This document shows positions 7,750 to 15,698 of a stretch of 50,106 nt of DNA, piece after piece. Within the stretch, counting starts at the first letter, position 1, and each line of letters opens with the position of its first letter. The stretch lies in NCBI RefSeq assembly GCF_946482605.1, contig NZ_CAMLSE010000046.1, positions 1 to 50,106 of the forward strand. The letters run 5' to 3'. Under the pieces are notes generated by a model. It made no database searches and had not been told where the DNA came from. It saw only the letters and a program-made list of their open reading frames with translations. The DNA comes from an uncultured Dyadobacter sp. GTDB lineage: Bacteria; Bacteroidota; Bacteroidia; Cytophagales; Spirosomataceae. Position numbers and translations under genes: made by a program.

Positions 7750-9345
7750 TTACCGGATCAGGAAACGCAGATAAATTTGCCAGTTCATCGCCTTCACGTC
7801 GAATGCAGCGTCTTTCGACAAATTGCTGACGGGCAGTACCACATTGAGCCCGACCGGAATGCGTCCGTTGAATGCAATGCGCGGATGAACCATCACTCCG
7901 GCTTTGAATGCCCATTGCTGCGGGCGGATGTATCCCCGCATTGCATCTGATTTTTTGACCGTAACTAACGGCCCCTGTGTGACCCGACCGTTGCCGTCTT
8001 CCGTTTCTTTACGGATCAATGCGTTGGAAAACAGAGCATATGATATGCCCGTATGAAGCGATAACCAGCCTGCTGCCTTGTATTGATATTGCAGGGAGAA
8101 GTTCATTCCGGTCGCTTTGATGAAATTTACATCATAATGAATTTCTGTAAACAGCGAATCCCCCAACGGAATGGATTCGGTTTGGCGCCTGATTCGTTTG
8201 TTGTTACCGAAGTAGGATTGTACAGGCAGAAATGTGAATGTGATGCCGTGCGCGTTCCAGGTCTTATTCAAAAAGAATCCCGGGATGGCCACCCTGGCGA
8301 CGCGGTTGACGCTGTCGGCTCCCGCAAACAGATAGGGAGAGTAGGGATCTATGCCGGTGGCCGACCACTCCGGTCCGAAATGAATGCTTTGACTTAAAAA
8401 CCGGCGGCGTTGGCTGAGCGGTGCCTGAAGAGGCTGGTTTGCGGGTACTTTGATTCGACCTGCCATGTCGCGTCCATTACTTTCAAAATGGCCGGGAATT
8501 GAGCGGAGGCTATTCAGGGCAGCTTCCGGGGTTGTTGAAACATCAGTTTTTTCATGGCCGACAGATATACCGCTGCTATCAACAGAGAGGGCGGTTCGGG
8601 AAGTACCGGCAGCGGAGCGCTCAGGATTATGAATGATAGCTCCGGGTTGAATGTATGTCTGTGAACTGACTCTGGGTGAGTAAGTTACTAGGTTAGTCGC
8701 GCCGCCTTTCTGGTTACCGCCCGATAAAATGCTTTTTTTCGAAAGCGGATTTTTACGGTTCACACGTATTCCCGCCGGGGCGTGGGCGCTACCCGGGATT
8801 GCCGCAGGGATGCGGCCCCGCAAGGCTGGCTTCAAGATCGCGATACCGTTTGGGCCACCGGTCGGGGACGCCTCATCAGCTTTACCAACATTGCTCCGAT
8901 GAATGCGACCACTGGTTTCTTCCGGCTTATTTTCGTGAATGGAATCAGGGGAGCCGGAAAGTAAAACCGGGTTCGAAGGTTGAGTATCCGGTGTTGCTTT
9001 TTCCTTGTATGCCGGGCCGCCGGATGCGATATCCAGGGATTTCTTTTCTAAAACCGAGTGGGGCGTATTCCTTCTTTTCCGATTGGAATAATCAGTGCTG
9101 TTGTAAACTGTCGATAACCAGACAAATGCGGATGTGACGGCGATCATGATCAGCGCCCCTTTGAATGTAAGCACGAACTTCCATATCCGGGACAAGAGGT
9201 CCGCGTGAGCCTGGTGACCGGCGTCGGCATTCGGTTCCCGGTTCAACATACTTTCCATATCTGTCCAGGCATCATCCGCCGACATTTCCGGGTCGGGAAG
9301 CGAGCCATGGAGATATTTGTTAATATGTTCGTCTTTCCTGTTCAT
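7750..9345 (-). CDS. Predicted dual-membrane-spanning anti-sigma factor (anti-sigma N-terminus, TM helix, linker, outer-membrane barrel)
   Basis: A 531-residue protein. Residues 1-55 are a short acidic, Trp-containing segment (DEHINKYLHGSLPDPE, DDAWTDM) like anti-sigma N-termini. One transmembrane helix lies at about 61-81. A long Ser/Pro/Gly/Asn-rich linker, probably disordered, runs to about 315. The last 215 residues have alternating aromatic strands (SIHFGPEW, LSLHTGISYALF, WAFKAGVMV, WQIYLRF) like a small outer-membrane beta-barrel. This order matches the dual membrane-spanning anti-sigma (Dma) factors described in Bacteroides, where one chain links outer membrane to cytoplasmic sigma. 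The start codon overlaps the end of the sigma-factor frame (TGATG), indicating translational coupling. The barrel is my reading of strand patterns. Confidence 0.72.
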   Translation of the reverse strand: MNRKDEHINKYLHGSLPDPEMSADDAWTDMESMLNREPNADAGHQAHADLLSRIWKFVLTFKGALIMIAVTSAFVWLSTVYNSTDYSNRKRRNTPHSVLEKKSLDIASGGPAYKEKATPDTQPSNPVLLSGSPDSIHENKPEETSGRIHRSNVGKADEASPTGGPNGIAILKPALRGRIPAAIPGSAHAPAGIRVNRKNPLSKKSILSGGNQKGGATNLVTYSPRVSSQTYIQPGAIIHNPERSAAGTSRTALSVDSSGISVGHEKTDVSTTPEAALNSLRSIPGHFESNGRDMAGRIKVPANQPLQAPLSQRRRFLSQSIHFGPEWSATGIDPYSPYLFAGADSVNRVARVAIPGFFLNKTWNAHGITFTFLPVQSYFGNNKRIRRQTESIPLGDSLFTEIHYDVNFIKATGMNFSLQYQYKAAGWLSLHTGISYALFSNALIRKETEDGNGRVTQGPLVTVKKSDAMRGYIRPQQWAFKAGVMVHPRIAFNGRIPVGLNVVLPVSNLSKDAAFDVKAMNWQIYLRFLIR

Positions 9346-9539
9346 CAGAGGGGTTTTTCAAAAATTACTTTCAATCTGCTTCTGCTCTCACTTAAATGCC
9401 ACTTGACGGTGCCGTCACTGATCGTCAGTATTTCCGCAATTTCCTTCACCGTAAAGCCGTCCAGGTAGAACAGGCTGCAAATCCTGCGCGTGGCAATTGG
9501 TAATTGCTTTAAATACAAATGGATATCAGTTCCTGAGAG
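9345..9539 (-). pseudogene. Sigma region 4 half of an ECF sigma factor, separated by an in-frame amber codon
   Basis: Reading on in the same frame past the TAG at 9542-9540 gives 64 residues that form a typical sigma region 4: IHLYLKQLPIATRRICSL, FYLDGFTVKEIAEILTIS and DGTVKWHLSESRSRL. It ends at TGA 9347-9345, overlapping the ATG of the anti-sigma/barrel gene. No frameshift is needed: from the start at 9878 to this stop is 178 codons, counting the amber and the final stop. There is no ATG within this half, though TTG and GTG codons occur. Either the gene is inactivated by one substitution, the amber is suppressed, or the base is a sequencing error. Confidence 0.8.
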
Positions 9540-9878
9540 CTATTCAAATGGGTTTTCGGAGGATACGAAACCCATTTTGTCTTCAATTTCCACGTAGTCA
9601 AATGCCTGCGTCTTCCGGTCGCGGAGCATTGTCAGCGCAGCATTACGAACGGTCGTATACATCCAGTTAAAAAACTCGCCTTTCGTGGCGTCATATCGAC
9701 CGATATTTGCAAATACCTTCAACATCCCGTTGTTGACGGCAGATACGATCTCATGCTGGTCATCAAAAAAGTTTTTGCACAAAGCATACAAGACAGGGAA
9801 AAATTGTCGGTACAATTTTTCCTGACTCTTGCGCTCCTGCCGCCTGCAACCTTCCAGTATCTTTTCTAATTGGTTCAA
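9540..9878 (-). CDS. ECF sigma factor, N-terminal (region 2) half ending at a premature amber codon
   Basis: A 112-residue open frame with sigma region 2: QEKLYRQFFPVLYALCKNFF, then DDQHEIVSAVNNGMLKVFANI, then RYDATKGEFFNWMYTTVRNAALTMLRDRK. This matches the Bacteroidota ECF type in which the core-binding helix is followed by a W-x-Y/R-x-N-x-A-x-D segment. The frame stops at TAG after ENPFE, in the linker between regions 2 and 4, so the product as read lacks the -35-binding region. A normal factor would be about 177 residues, which is exactly the length obtained if the amber is ignored. The downstream anti-sigma/barrel gene remains intact. Confidence 0.75.
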   Translation of the reverse strand: MNQLEKILEGCRRQERKSQEKLYRQFFPVLYALCKNFFDDQHEIVSAVNNGMLKVFANIGRYDATKGEFFNWMYTTVRNAALTMLRDRKTQAFDYVEIEDKMGFVSSENPFE

Positions 9879-10062
9879 TTCGTGTTTTTAAGCATGGCCG
9901 ACCTTGCTAATGGCCGGCCATGAAGGTGTTTATTGCAATGAAACGCTTGTCGTGCTTTTTTGGTGAGTACAATACAGGCCTCGTACGACCAGCTAAATGC
10001 CCGGGATAATTGCGGGTTCGTTTGAAAGAATCTTTCTGAAGTTTCAAGTTTCCCGCTGCACA

Positions 10063-10356
10063 TTACCGGCGTTTCGTTTTTAAGCTGTCAATGCCGTTGA
10101 CTTTAATGCTATCAATCACGTTAACGCTATCCACTCTCACACTGTCAATGACCACACTGTCAGTCCTGATGCTATCGGTCCTGATGGTGTCTACTTTTAT
10201 GCTGTCTACACGAATAGTGTCGATATCGGCACTATCACCATTCATCCGTGCGGAAACAGGTGTCGGCGCATTCTCTTCCAATTTGCTGCGCTCGCAGGCT
10301 ACGAGCTGGATCAGCAGCAATACAAAACACAGTACCAACCATTTTTCGGTTTTCAT
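10063..10356 (-). CDS. Lipoprotein with tandem D-[ST]-[IV] five-residue repeats
   Basis: A 97-residue protein from ATG 10356 (an ATG at 10362 adds two residues). The first 20 residues are a lipoprotein signal peptide ending in the lipobox LVAC, so the mature protein is lipid-anchored. After a short linker, residues from about 45 to the end are built of repeats with the pattern D-S/T-I/V-x-V/T: DTIRV, DSIKV, DTIRT, DSIRT, DSVVI, DSVRV and so on, eight to nine in all. The C-terminus is basic (KTKRR). The DNA is correspondingly repetitive. The regular spacing suggests an extended or beta-type solenoid, but no family is recognised. It stands alone between the sigma factor and the esterase. Confidence 0.7.
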   Translation of the reverse strand: MKTEKWLVLCFVLLLIQLVACERSKLEENAPTPVSARMNGDSADIDTIRVDSIKVDTIRTDSIRTDSVVIDSVRVDSVNVIDSIKVNGIDSLKTKRR

Positions 10357-10551
10357 GACCATTGGTGTTTAGATTTTGAAATGATATAACCAGTAGAAGC
10401 GCTTCAATTAAATAAACTGCAAGGGATGCAGGTCAGGTTGGGTGATGCCTGAAAAAAATGCTGACTATTTGCAGCGAGGGCTGAGGTTCAGTAAAAAAGC
10501 TGCTTTACGGTGTTTTGGGATGAGGAGATTAACCTCTGAATTACCTGCCAC

Positions 10552-11724
10552 ATGAAAAGACTGATCATTGTTTGTCTGCTGCTGACGTTTTCCGGGCGCA
10601 TGTTTGCCCAGAACTACGACGAAGCGAAAGTTCCGCATTACACTTTGCCGGATGTTCTGAAAACGACCGCCGGGAAAACCATCCGCAGCGATGAGAAATG
10701 GGAGAAACTGCGAAGGCCCGAAGTGCTGAAACTTTTTGAGGACAACGTTTACGGTCAGATGCCAACGGACTATGACAGCATCCGCTATGCGCTCACGCAG
10801 GACGATCAGCCGGTGATGAATGGCAAGGCTACATTGAAACAGGTAGTTGTGACGGTGTTCCGGAATCGCCGGTCGGTTGCGATCAGCCTCGTGCTTTTTG
10901 TGCCCGCTCAGGCGCGCAAGCCTGCGCCGGTGTTTCTGCTGATCAATAACCGGGGTAAGGAGAATACCGATCCCACACGGGCCAAAAAGAGCGAATTCTG
11001 GCCTGCGGAAATGGTGATCGACAGCGGGTTTGCGATTGCCGCCTTTCATGTAAGCGATCTGGCGCCGGACAACAAGGATAGCTATGCCACAGGTGTGCTG
11101 CAAAAGTTGTATCCGGAGCAACTCAAAAAGGATAATGGCATGAAAGCCATAGGCGCCTGGGCGTGGGGCGCCAGCAGGATGATGGATTACTTTGAGACCG
11201 ACAAAGACATTGACGCCAAAAAAGTGATCCTGGTCGGGCATTCACGGGGTGGCAAAACGTCGCTATGGGCTGCGGCTCAAGATCAGCGGTTTGCGGCCTG
11301 TGTCACCAACTGTTCGGGTAATACCGGTGCTGCATTGGCCAGGCGGCAATTCGGGGAGCGGGTCAGCCGGATTAACACGACGTTTCCGTACTGGTTTAAC
11401 AATAATTACAAAAAATACAACGACAAGGAGAATGCCCTGCCGGTGGATCAGCACATGCTCATTGCATTGATCGCCCCACGGCCCGTGTACGCGACGAATG
11501 CATCGAAGGATCTTTGGGCGGATCCCAAAGGCACCTTCCTGGCGTTGAAAGCGGCCGAGCCGGTGTATGCTTTGTATAAAATCCGCTCCGGCCTGCCCAA
11601 AGACCCGCCAGGGATAGACGAGCCTGTAATAGGAGCGCATTTCGGCTATCATAACCGGGAGGGTGAGCACAATATGACGGCCTATGATTGGGCGAATTTT
11701 ATCCGGTTTGCAAAGCAATTCTGA
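10552..11724 (+). CDS. Secreted alpha/beta hydrolase, CE15-type glucuronoyl esterase-like
   Basis: A 390-residue protein with a cleavable signal peptide (about residues 1-20). The alpha/beta-hydrolase fold shows the nucleophile elbow GHSRGGK with S231. The motifs around it (TNCSGNTGAALARRQFGE, FPYWFNNNYKKY, LPVDQHMLIALIAPRPVY and a final GEHNMTAYDW with H373) are those of carbohydrate esterase family 15. Members cleave ester links between glucuronic acid of xylan and lignin alcohols. The family's SGxGG motif appears here as SGNTG, so the loop near the active site differs. Neighbouring genes do not form a polysaccharide utilisation locus, so substrate is uncertain. Its stop codon abuts the stop of the convergent gene at 11725. 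Confidence 0.82.
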   Translation: MKRLIIVCLLLTFSGRMFAQNYDEAKVPHYTLPDVLKTTAGKTIRSDEKWEKLRRPEVLKLFEDNVYGQMPTDYDSIRYALTQDDQPVMNGKATLKQVVVTVFRNRRSVAISLVLFVPAQARKPAPVFLLINNRGKENTDPTRAKKSEFWPAEMVIDSGFAIAAFHVSDLAPDNKDSYATGVLQKLYPEQLKKDNGMKAIGAWAWGASRMMDYFETDKDIDAKKVILVGHSRGGKTSLWAAAQDQRFAACVTNCSGNTGAALARRQFGERVSRINTTFPYWFNNNYKKYNDKENALPVDQHMLIALIAPRPVYATNASKDLWADPKGTFLALKAAEPVYALYKIRSGLPKDPPGIDEPVIGAHFGYHNREGEHNMTAYDWANFIRFAKQF

Positions 11725-12141
11725 TTACTTGCGCCGGGCTTTTCTTTTGGTGAATACAATCGGAGAATCGAGTGTGGCGCTATACCGGGCCTCGATACTG
11801 GGAACCAGCGTTGGCTCTATGTATATCAGGTCTTCATAATAATATTTCACGTACTCTCCGTTTTTGACAACCCGGTAAGGCATGCCCTTGTACATTCGGA
11901 AGAGATTGCCCTTCTTGTCCCGGAAGCCCCAGACAGCGTCTTTGGGCACCTTTGCTTTGACCCCCGTTTTGTATTTGATACGCATATACTTGCCAAACTT
12001 TTGCGGCCAGACGTTGCGTACGGAACTGTCAGGACGCATGGTATCGATGTCGGCGCTGCTGTAAATTAGTGCAGCACGTTGTCCCAGCGCATTTTCTGCG
12101 AAAATGAGGGAGCAACCGAGGATCAGGTGGCGCAGTTTCAT
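11725..12141 (-). CDS. Secreted protein of unknown function
   Basis: A 138-residue protein with a signal peptide (about residues 1-20). The mature part has a basic central segment (KFGKYMRIKYKTGVKAKVPK), aromatic strand-like stretches (GEYVKYYYEDLIYIEPTLV) and a very basic tail (TKRKARRK). I recognise no family. It is convergent with the esterase gene, with no bases between the two stop codons. It seems to be a single-gene unit; upstream (12142-12423) no gene is supported. Confidence 0.6.
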   Translation of the reverse strand: MKLRHLILGCSLIFAENALGQRAALIYSSADIDTMRPDSSVRNVWPQKFGKYMRIKYKTGVKAKVPKDAVWGFRDKKGNLFRMYKGMPYRVVKNGEYVKYYYEDLIYIEPTLVPSIEARYSATLDSPIVFTKRKARRK

Positions 12142-12423
12142 GTCGTAGCGTATTGATTTACATAAAACTACTTGATTATAAGTAATTTATCAATACTTAA
12201 TTTTTGCCCGATATTCTTCATTGCGGTTCCGCTTGTGCTGCTTCCGCGCCCGCCGCTACCGTTGCGTTTCCAGTTGAAACGCCCGATACAATGCAAGCGA
12301 GAATCCACCCGGCTTTACTGCGACCACAAACCAAAGCAGCGCAACAGGCACAAATTTTGAAGGCTGTTTGTCAAAGGAAAATGGCTTACCTTCCTTTGTA
12401 GGACTAAAAAGCACTTAGAGATT

Positions 12424-12651
12424 ATGAAAATTAAAAAATTGCCGGAGGATCAGACACTGGTGTTGTTTACCGATATGAATGGTATTCCGCGCGAGGGGAT
12501 TTACAAAAAAGCCTCGAAAGCGTTTATCGAGGCGATGGGGGACGAAGGACCTGAGGATACAGGTAACATTTATCCGGAAGAGGATATTGTGTCGTGGGAA
12601 TATCTTGAAAAAAAGGACCGTCCGAATCCGGACATCATGGTGATTCTTTAA
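12424..12651 (+). CDS. Small acidic protein of unknown function
   Basis: A 75-residue protein with no signal peptide and no membrane segment. It is rich in Glu, Asp and Lys (LPEDQTLVLFTDMNGIPREG, GDEGPEDTGNIYPEEDIVSWEYLEKKDR) and its codon use fits the neighbours. The sequence looks like a small folded domain rather than random translation, but I recognise no family. Its last four bases overlap the end of the convergent gene at 12648. Confidence 0.6.
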   Translation: MKIKKLPEDQTLVLFTDMNGIPREGIYKKASKAFIEAMGDEGPEDTGNIYPEEDIVSWEYLEKKDRPNPDIMVIL

Positions 12652-13052
12652 GCTGCCAGCAGTTCACCGGCCCTCATTCCGGCGGATACCGGATTGAATC
12701 GCGATGATTTGCGGGTAATGAGTACGACCCGGTGATCCGCTGGGTCGATGTCTACCGTGATAATTTTGCCAACGGCGAGTTCTCGCCATTCGGGGTAGGA
12801 TGCATCGTAGTTGAAACGGATTTCGACGGACTTTTGAGTTAAAAGCTGAATTTTCAGCCTTACATTTTCGGGACGCAGCACAGAAGCGTGGATCGGGCGG
12901 GCTTCAACCACTACCGCTTCGAATTCGCGCCCGTTTTTTAGTATCCGCCTCAGTCTTCTGTGTTCGGTGACCACGGTCCATTTCGTGGCAATGATGAATA
13001 ATGCAGCCGCGGCTGAAAGAGCGATGATCGTGTAGAGTGCGAGCGTTTCCAT
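12648..13052 (-). CDS. Single-pass membrane protein of unknown function
   Basis: A 134-residue protein from ATG 13052 (an ATG at 13058 adds two residues). The N-terminal helix (about residues 3-23, ALYTIIALSAAAALFIIATK) should be a signal anchor. The remaining 110 residues are a soluble beta-rich domain (FEAVVVEARPI, VRLKIQLLTQ, SVEIRFNY, GKIITVDIDPADHRVVLI). The pattern resembles small beta-barrel domains in which a hydrophobic strand is followed by a DP-D turn, but no family can be named. It ends tail-to-tail with the small acidic protein gene. Confidence 0.6.
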   Translation of the reverse strand: METLALYTIIALSAAAALFIIATKWTVVTEHRRLRRILKNGREFEAVVVEARPIHASVLRPENVRLKIQLLTQKSVEIRFNYDASYPEWRELAVGKIITVDIDPADHRVVLITRKSSRFNPVSAGMRAGELLAA

Positions 13053-13166
13053 GTGCAAAGAGGTTTACCGGATTGCGAAATTGCACCGTCATGCTCAAAG
13101 CGCCAAGAAACAGTTAGTGAACGGATTGTTGCTTGATTTAATGGTACAAGCCCATCAGGTCGTGGT

Positions 13167-14348
13167 TTAGTTCAGCCAGCTCCTTTTCCGAGCCAGGTCG
13201 GCCAATGCAACCCCAATTTTGGCATGTCCGCGGGCATTGATGTGGTCATCGATCGTGAAGTAGTCCCGTTGGTTTAGAAAGGCGTGTACGTTGAGGAAGT
13301 AAACGCCTGTCAGCGGCTGGGCAGGCTGATAGGCCTGAAACTCCCTGACAATGGGGAAGTTGTAGGTACCCAGGTCAAAAACTACAATAGGCCCCTGATA
13401 ACGTTCCCGTATCCTGCTCAGATAGGGGAAAAAATTAGTCGCATGTTCTGATTTAACTTCCCGAGAGACGGCAACCTGCGGGTTTTGGGGTTTAGGTGCG
13501 GGTTGGGCTGCATTTTTGAGGCCCGATACAATAAGCCAGCGGAGGCTCAGAAACAGGCCTTTGTATGGAAAGTAAGTTTTGTTGATCGTGTTCTCTTTCT
13601 CCGCAACCCGAAACCCGAATGCATCGATTCCGGGTTTTTGAGCTTCGGCCAAATTAGCTTTATTTTCTTCGAGGTCATTATAGCAGTACTGGATAACGAG
13701 CAGCCGGCAGGAATCCAGATCTACTTCGTTGAGCAGCTTGGTTTCCCGGTGTGTACCGTAGGATGTGATGGCGGTGTTGAGGACGTTCACATGAAGCCGC
13801 TTTTCGAGCACCTCGGAGAACCGTTCCTGCTGTTCCACACCCCATCCCATCCCGTGAGAATCACCCAAAACAACGACGGCCGGATGCAGGAGGCTTGCTT
13901 CGTCATCGCGCACACCGAGTGAATTTGTTTTTACTTCCACATTGAACTCGGGATTGATAAATCTTCCTGTAATATTCGACCGGAAACGGTAGGTCAGCAG
14001 CGAGTCGTATCGCGACAGGTCACTATTAAAGTTGGTTGTACTTCTAAAAAAGCCGTATTGCCCCCGGATCCAGTCGTAGTAACCATCCGATAATGGCTTG
14101 TAGCGTTGGTAAAGCGCCATATATGCAACGCTCCCGACCAGGGCTATTTCGACCAGAGTAAAGATGCCCAGCAGTATGGCCAGGCGCCGCAACCGGTTGC
14201 CTGAAAACGACCAAAGCAAAACGGTCAAACCAATGGGGAACAGAAAAAAGTAGATTGGGAATACAGTGGAATGCCTGACAAAGAAATCCTGGCGAAAAAG
14301 CGGTATGCATATCAGCAAAAAGCCAAATAGAAATACTTTGAGATTCAT
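13167..14348 (-). CDS. Membrane-anchored SGNH/GDSL hydrolase-like protein
   Basis: A 393-residue protein. The first 80 residues hold three hydrophobic helices (about 3-18, 29-48 and 56-79). The rest is an SGNH hydrolase domain: block I is VVLGDSHGMGWGV with nucleophile S164, block III-like QYCYNDLEENK supplies Asn, and the last block is DDHINARGH with D367 and H369. Such proteins act as esterases or O-acetyl transferases or hydrolases on envelope polysaccharides. The membrane anchor suggests work at the periplasmic face. No polysaccharide biosynthesis genes adjoin it, so the substrate is unknown. Confidence 0.8.
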   Translation of the reverse strand: MNLKVFLFGFLLICIPLFRQDFFVRHSTVFPIYFFLFPIGLTVLLWSFSGNRLRRLAILLGIFTLVEIALVGSVAYMALYQRYKPLSDGYYDWIRGQYGFFRSTTNFNSDLSRYDSLLTYRFRSNITGRFINPEFNVEVKTNSLGVRDDEASLLHPAVVVLGDSHGMGWGVEQQERFSEVLEKRLHVNVLNTAITSYGTHRETKLLNEVDLDSCRLLVIQYCYNDLEENKANLAEAQKPGIDAFGFRVAEKENTINKTYFPYKGLFLSLRWLIVSGLKNAAQPAPKPQNPQVAVSREVKSEHATNFFPYLSRIRERYQGPIVVFDLGTYNFPIVREFQAYQPAQPLTGVYFLNVHAFLNQRDYFTIDDHINARGHAKIGVALADLARKRSWLN

Positions 14349-14550
14349 GTATTGTGTTTTTTTTATAGAAATTGTAAATATAATGATCGATCGGTTTTTT
14401 TGAAGAGATTAACGGTCAAAGTGTTAGTAAGCGGTTACAATAGGAGATCAAACAATGCTGTGGCTGACCGGCTGGCAGCTTTTTTTATCCTACCAAACCC
14501 GGCAGTCGATTTTTTGATTTTACTTTGCGACTGATCAAAACGATGTAAGC

Positions 14551-15471
14551 ATGTTTGCAAAGAAGCTGTCAAGCCGGGAATCCGGATTGATTCTGTATGG
14601 GATAACACCACCGAAGGCAGAACACACCACCGAAAAGATCAGAGAGATTGCCCAGGTTCAAAGCACACGGGCCCTGGCACTGGGCGTTGACGGGCTCGTG
14701 ATCTACGATTTGCAGGATGAGAGCTCGCGGAATGGCGGGCAGCGACCTTTTCCATTTACACCTACCATCGATGCCTGGACTTTTGCAAATGAGTACCTGG
14801 ATGTATCGGGGCTTTCGAAAATTGTTTACTGCTCGGTCGGGAAGCGCGATCCGGAGGCGATGAAGGGCATGTTCGAAATGTTGCCTGCACATGATGCATT
14901 GGTGCTGGTGGGGCTACCGTCGCGGAATGAAAAGGCGCTCATGAACCTGAGCGATGCGTACCGGCTATGGGGTCATACCGGGGCGGGTGGCAGGCTGGGA
15001 GGCGTGGCTATTGCCGAGCGCCACGCCGCGGACAACAGCGAGCATTTGAGACTGATCGGGAAAATAGCGAGCGGCTGCTCCTATTTTATCACCCAATGCG
15101 TTTATAGCGCCGATTATATGAAAAAGCTGGTAACCGACCTCTGTGCCGAATGCGCGGCAAGGCGGGTTGAAATGCCTACCCTGATCTTTACATTGACGCC
15201 ATGCGGCTCGGCCAAAACGCTTCAGTTCCTGGACTGGCTCGGAATCCATGTCCCCGGTTGGCTGGCCGACGAATTGCACCAGAGTAATGACATATTAGCG
15301 CGGTCGGTGGAGATCAGCACCGGGATCGCCCGGGAAATGGCAGATTTCTGCTACGGAAAAAGCGTCCCGTTCGGCTTTAATATTGAAAGCGTTTCGGCAA
15401 GGAAAGTTGAGATTGAGGCATCGGAACAGCTTTTGAGAAATGTCAAGGAAGTGCTCGCGGCGCGCTCCTGA
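14551..15471 (+). CDS. Methylenetetrahydrofolate reductase-like TIM-barrel protein
   Basis: A 306-residue cytoplasmic protein. The order of motifs fits the MTHFR family of flavin-binding TIM barrels: GVDGLVIYDLQDES in the second strand region, GLPSR, GGVAIAERH, SGCSYFITQCVYSADYMKKL (corresponding to the folate-binding TQxxF/Y segment of MetF) and a final GFNIESVSARKVEIEAS. Family members reduce methylene-tetrahydrofolate to methyl-tetrahydrofolate with FAD and NAD(P)H. This sequence is clearly divergent from MetF and stands alone, with no methionine synthesis genes nearby, so a related but different reaction is possible. A strong hairpin follows 166 bp downstream. Confidence 0.65.
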   Translation: MFAKKLSSRESGLILYGITPPKAEHTTEKIREIAQVQSTRALALGVDGLVIYDLQDESSRNGGQRPFPFTPTIDAWTFANEYLDVSGLSKIVYCSVGKRDPEAMKGMFEMLPAHDALVLVGLPSRNEKALMNLSDAYRLWGHTGAGGRLGGVAIAERHAADNSEHLRLIGKIASGCSYFITQCVYSADYMKKLVTDLCAECAARRVEMPTLIFTLTPCGSAKTLQFLDWLGIHVPGWLADELHQSNDILARSVEISTGIAREMADFCYGKSVPFGFNIESVSARKVEIEASEQLLRNVKEVLAARS

Positions 15472-15636
15472 CAAAAAAAACTGCCGCTCACTGCCTACGC
15501 TTGGACAATATCTTCTTGTAAAATTCAGATAAGACTGAGGGGTAGGTGCATTGCATCGTCGCAGGTGTAACGCGCTGAAATTTACTATTACATGATTCGC
15601 TTCTTGAATACCGTGCGATAGTCTCCTTATCCGGTT

Positions 15637-15690
15637 GGTTTTCATTAAGTAAAGCCGTCGAGTTGTCGACGGCTTTACTTAATGAAAACC
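15637..15690. terminator. Bidirectional terminator: perfect 25-bp stem with 4-nt loop
   Basis: The left arm 15637-15661 is the exact reverse complement of the right arm 15666-15690, with loop GTTG. The stem has a GC-rich apex (AAAGCCGTCGA) flanked by A/T-rich outer segments, so it gives a hairpin plus U-rich run in either direction. It lies between convergent genes (MTHFR-like + and isomerase -), ending 9 bp before the stop codon of the latter. Confidence 0.85.
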
Positions 15691-15698
15691 TCGAAGCA

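Noticed and set aside
9875..10063. 62-codon minus-strand frame upstream of the sigma factor
   Set aside because: Cys/His/Arg-rich text without domain pattern; more likely leader and promoter of the sigma gene.
12142..12423. Short frames at 12172-12360 and 12204-12401
   Set aside because: Overlapping frames with Pro/Ala-rich text and no start context or motif; a 7-bp CAAAGGA/TCCTTTG dyad near 12373-12397 is too weak to call a terminator.
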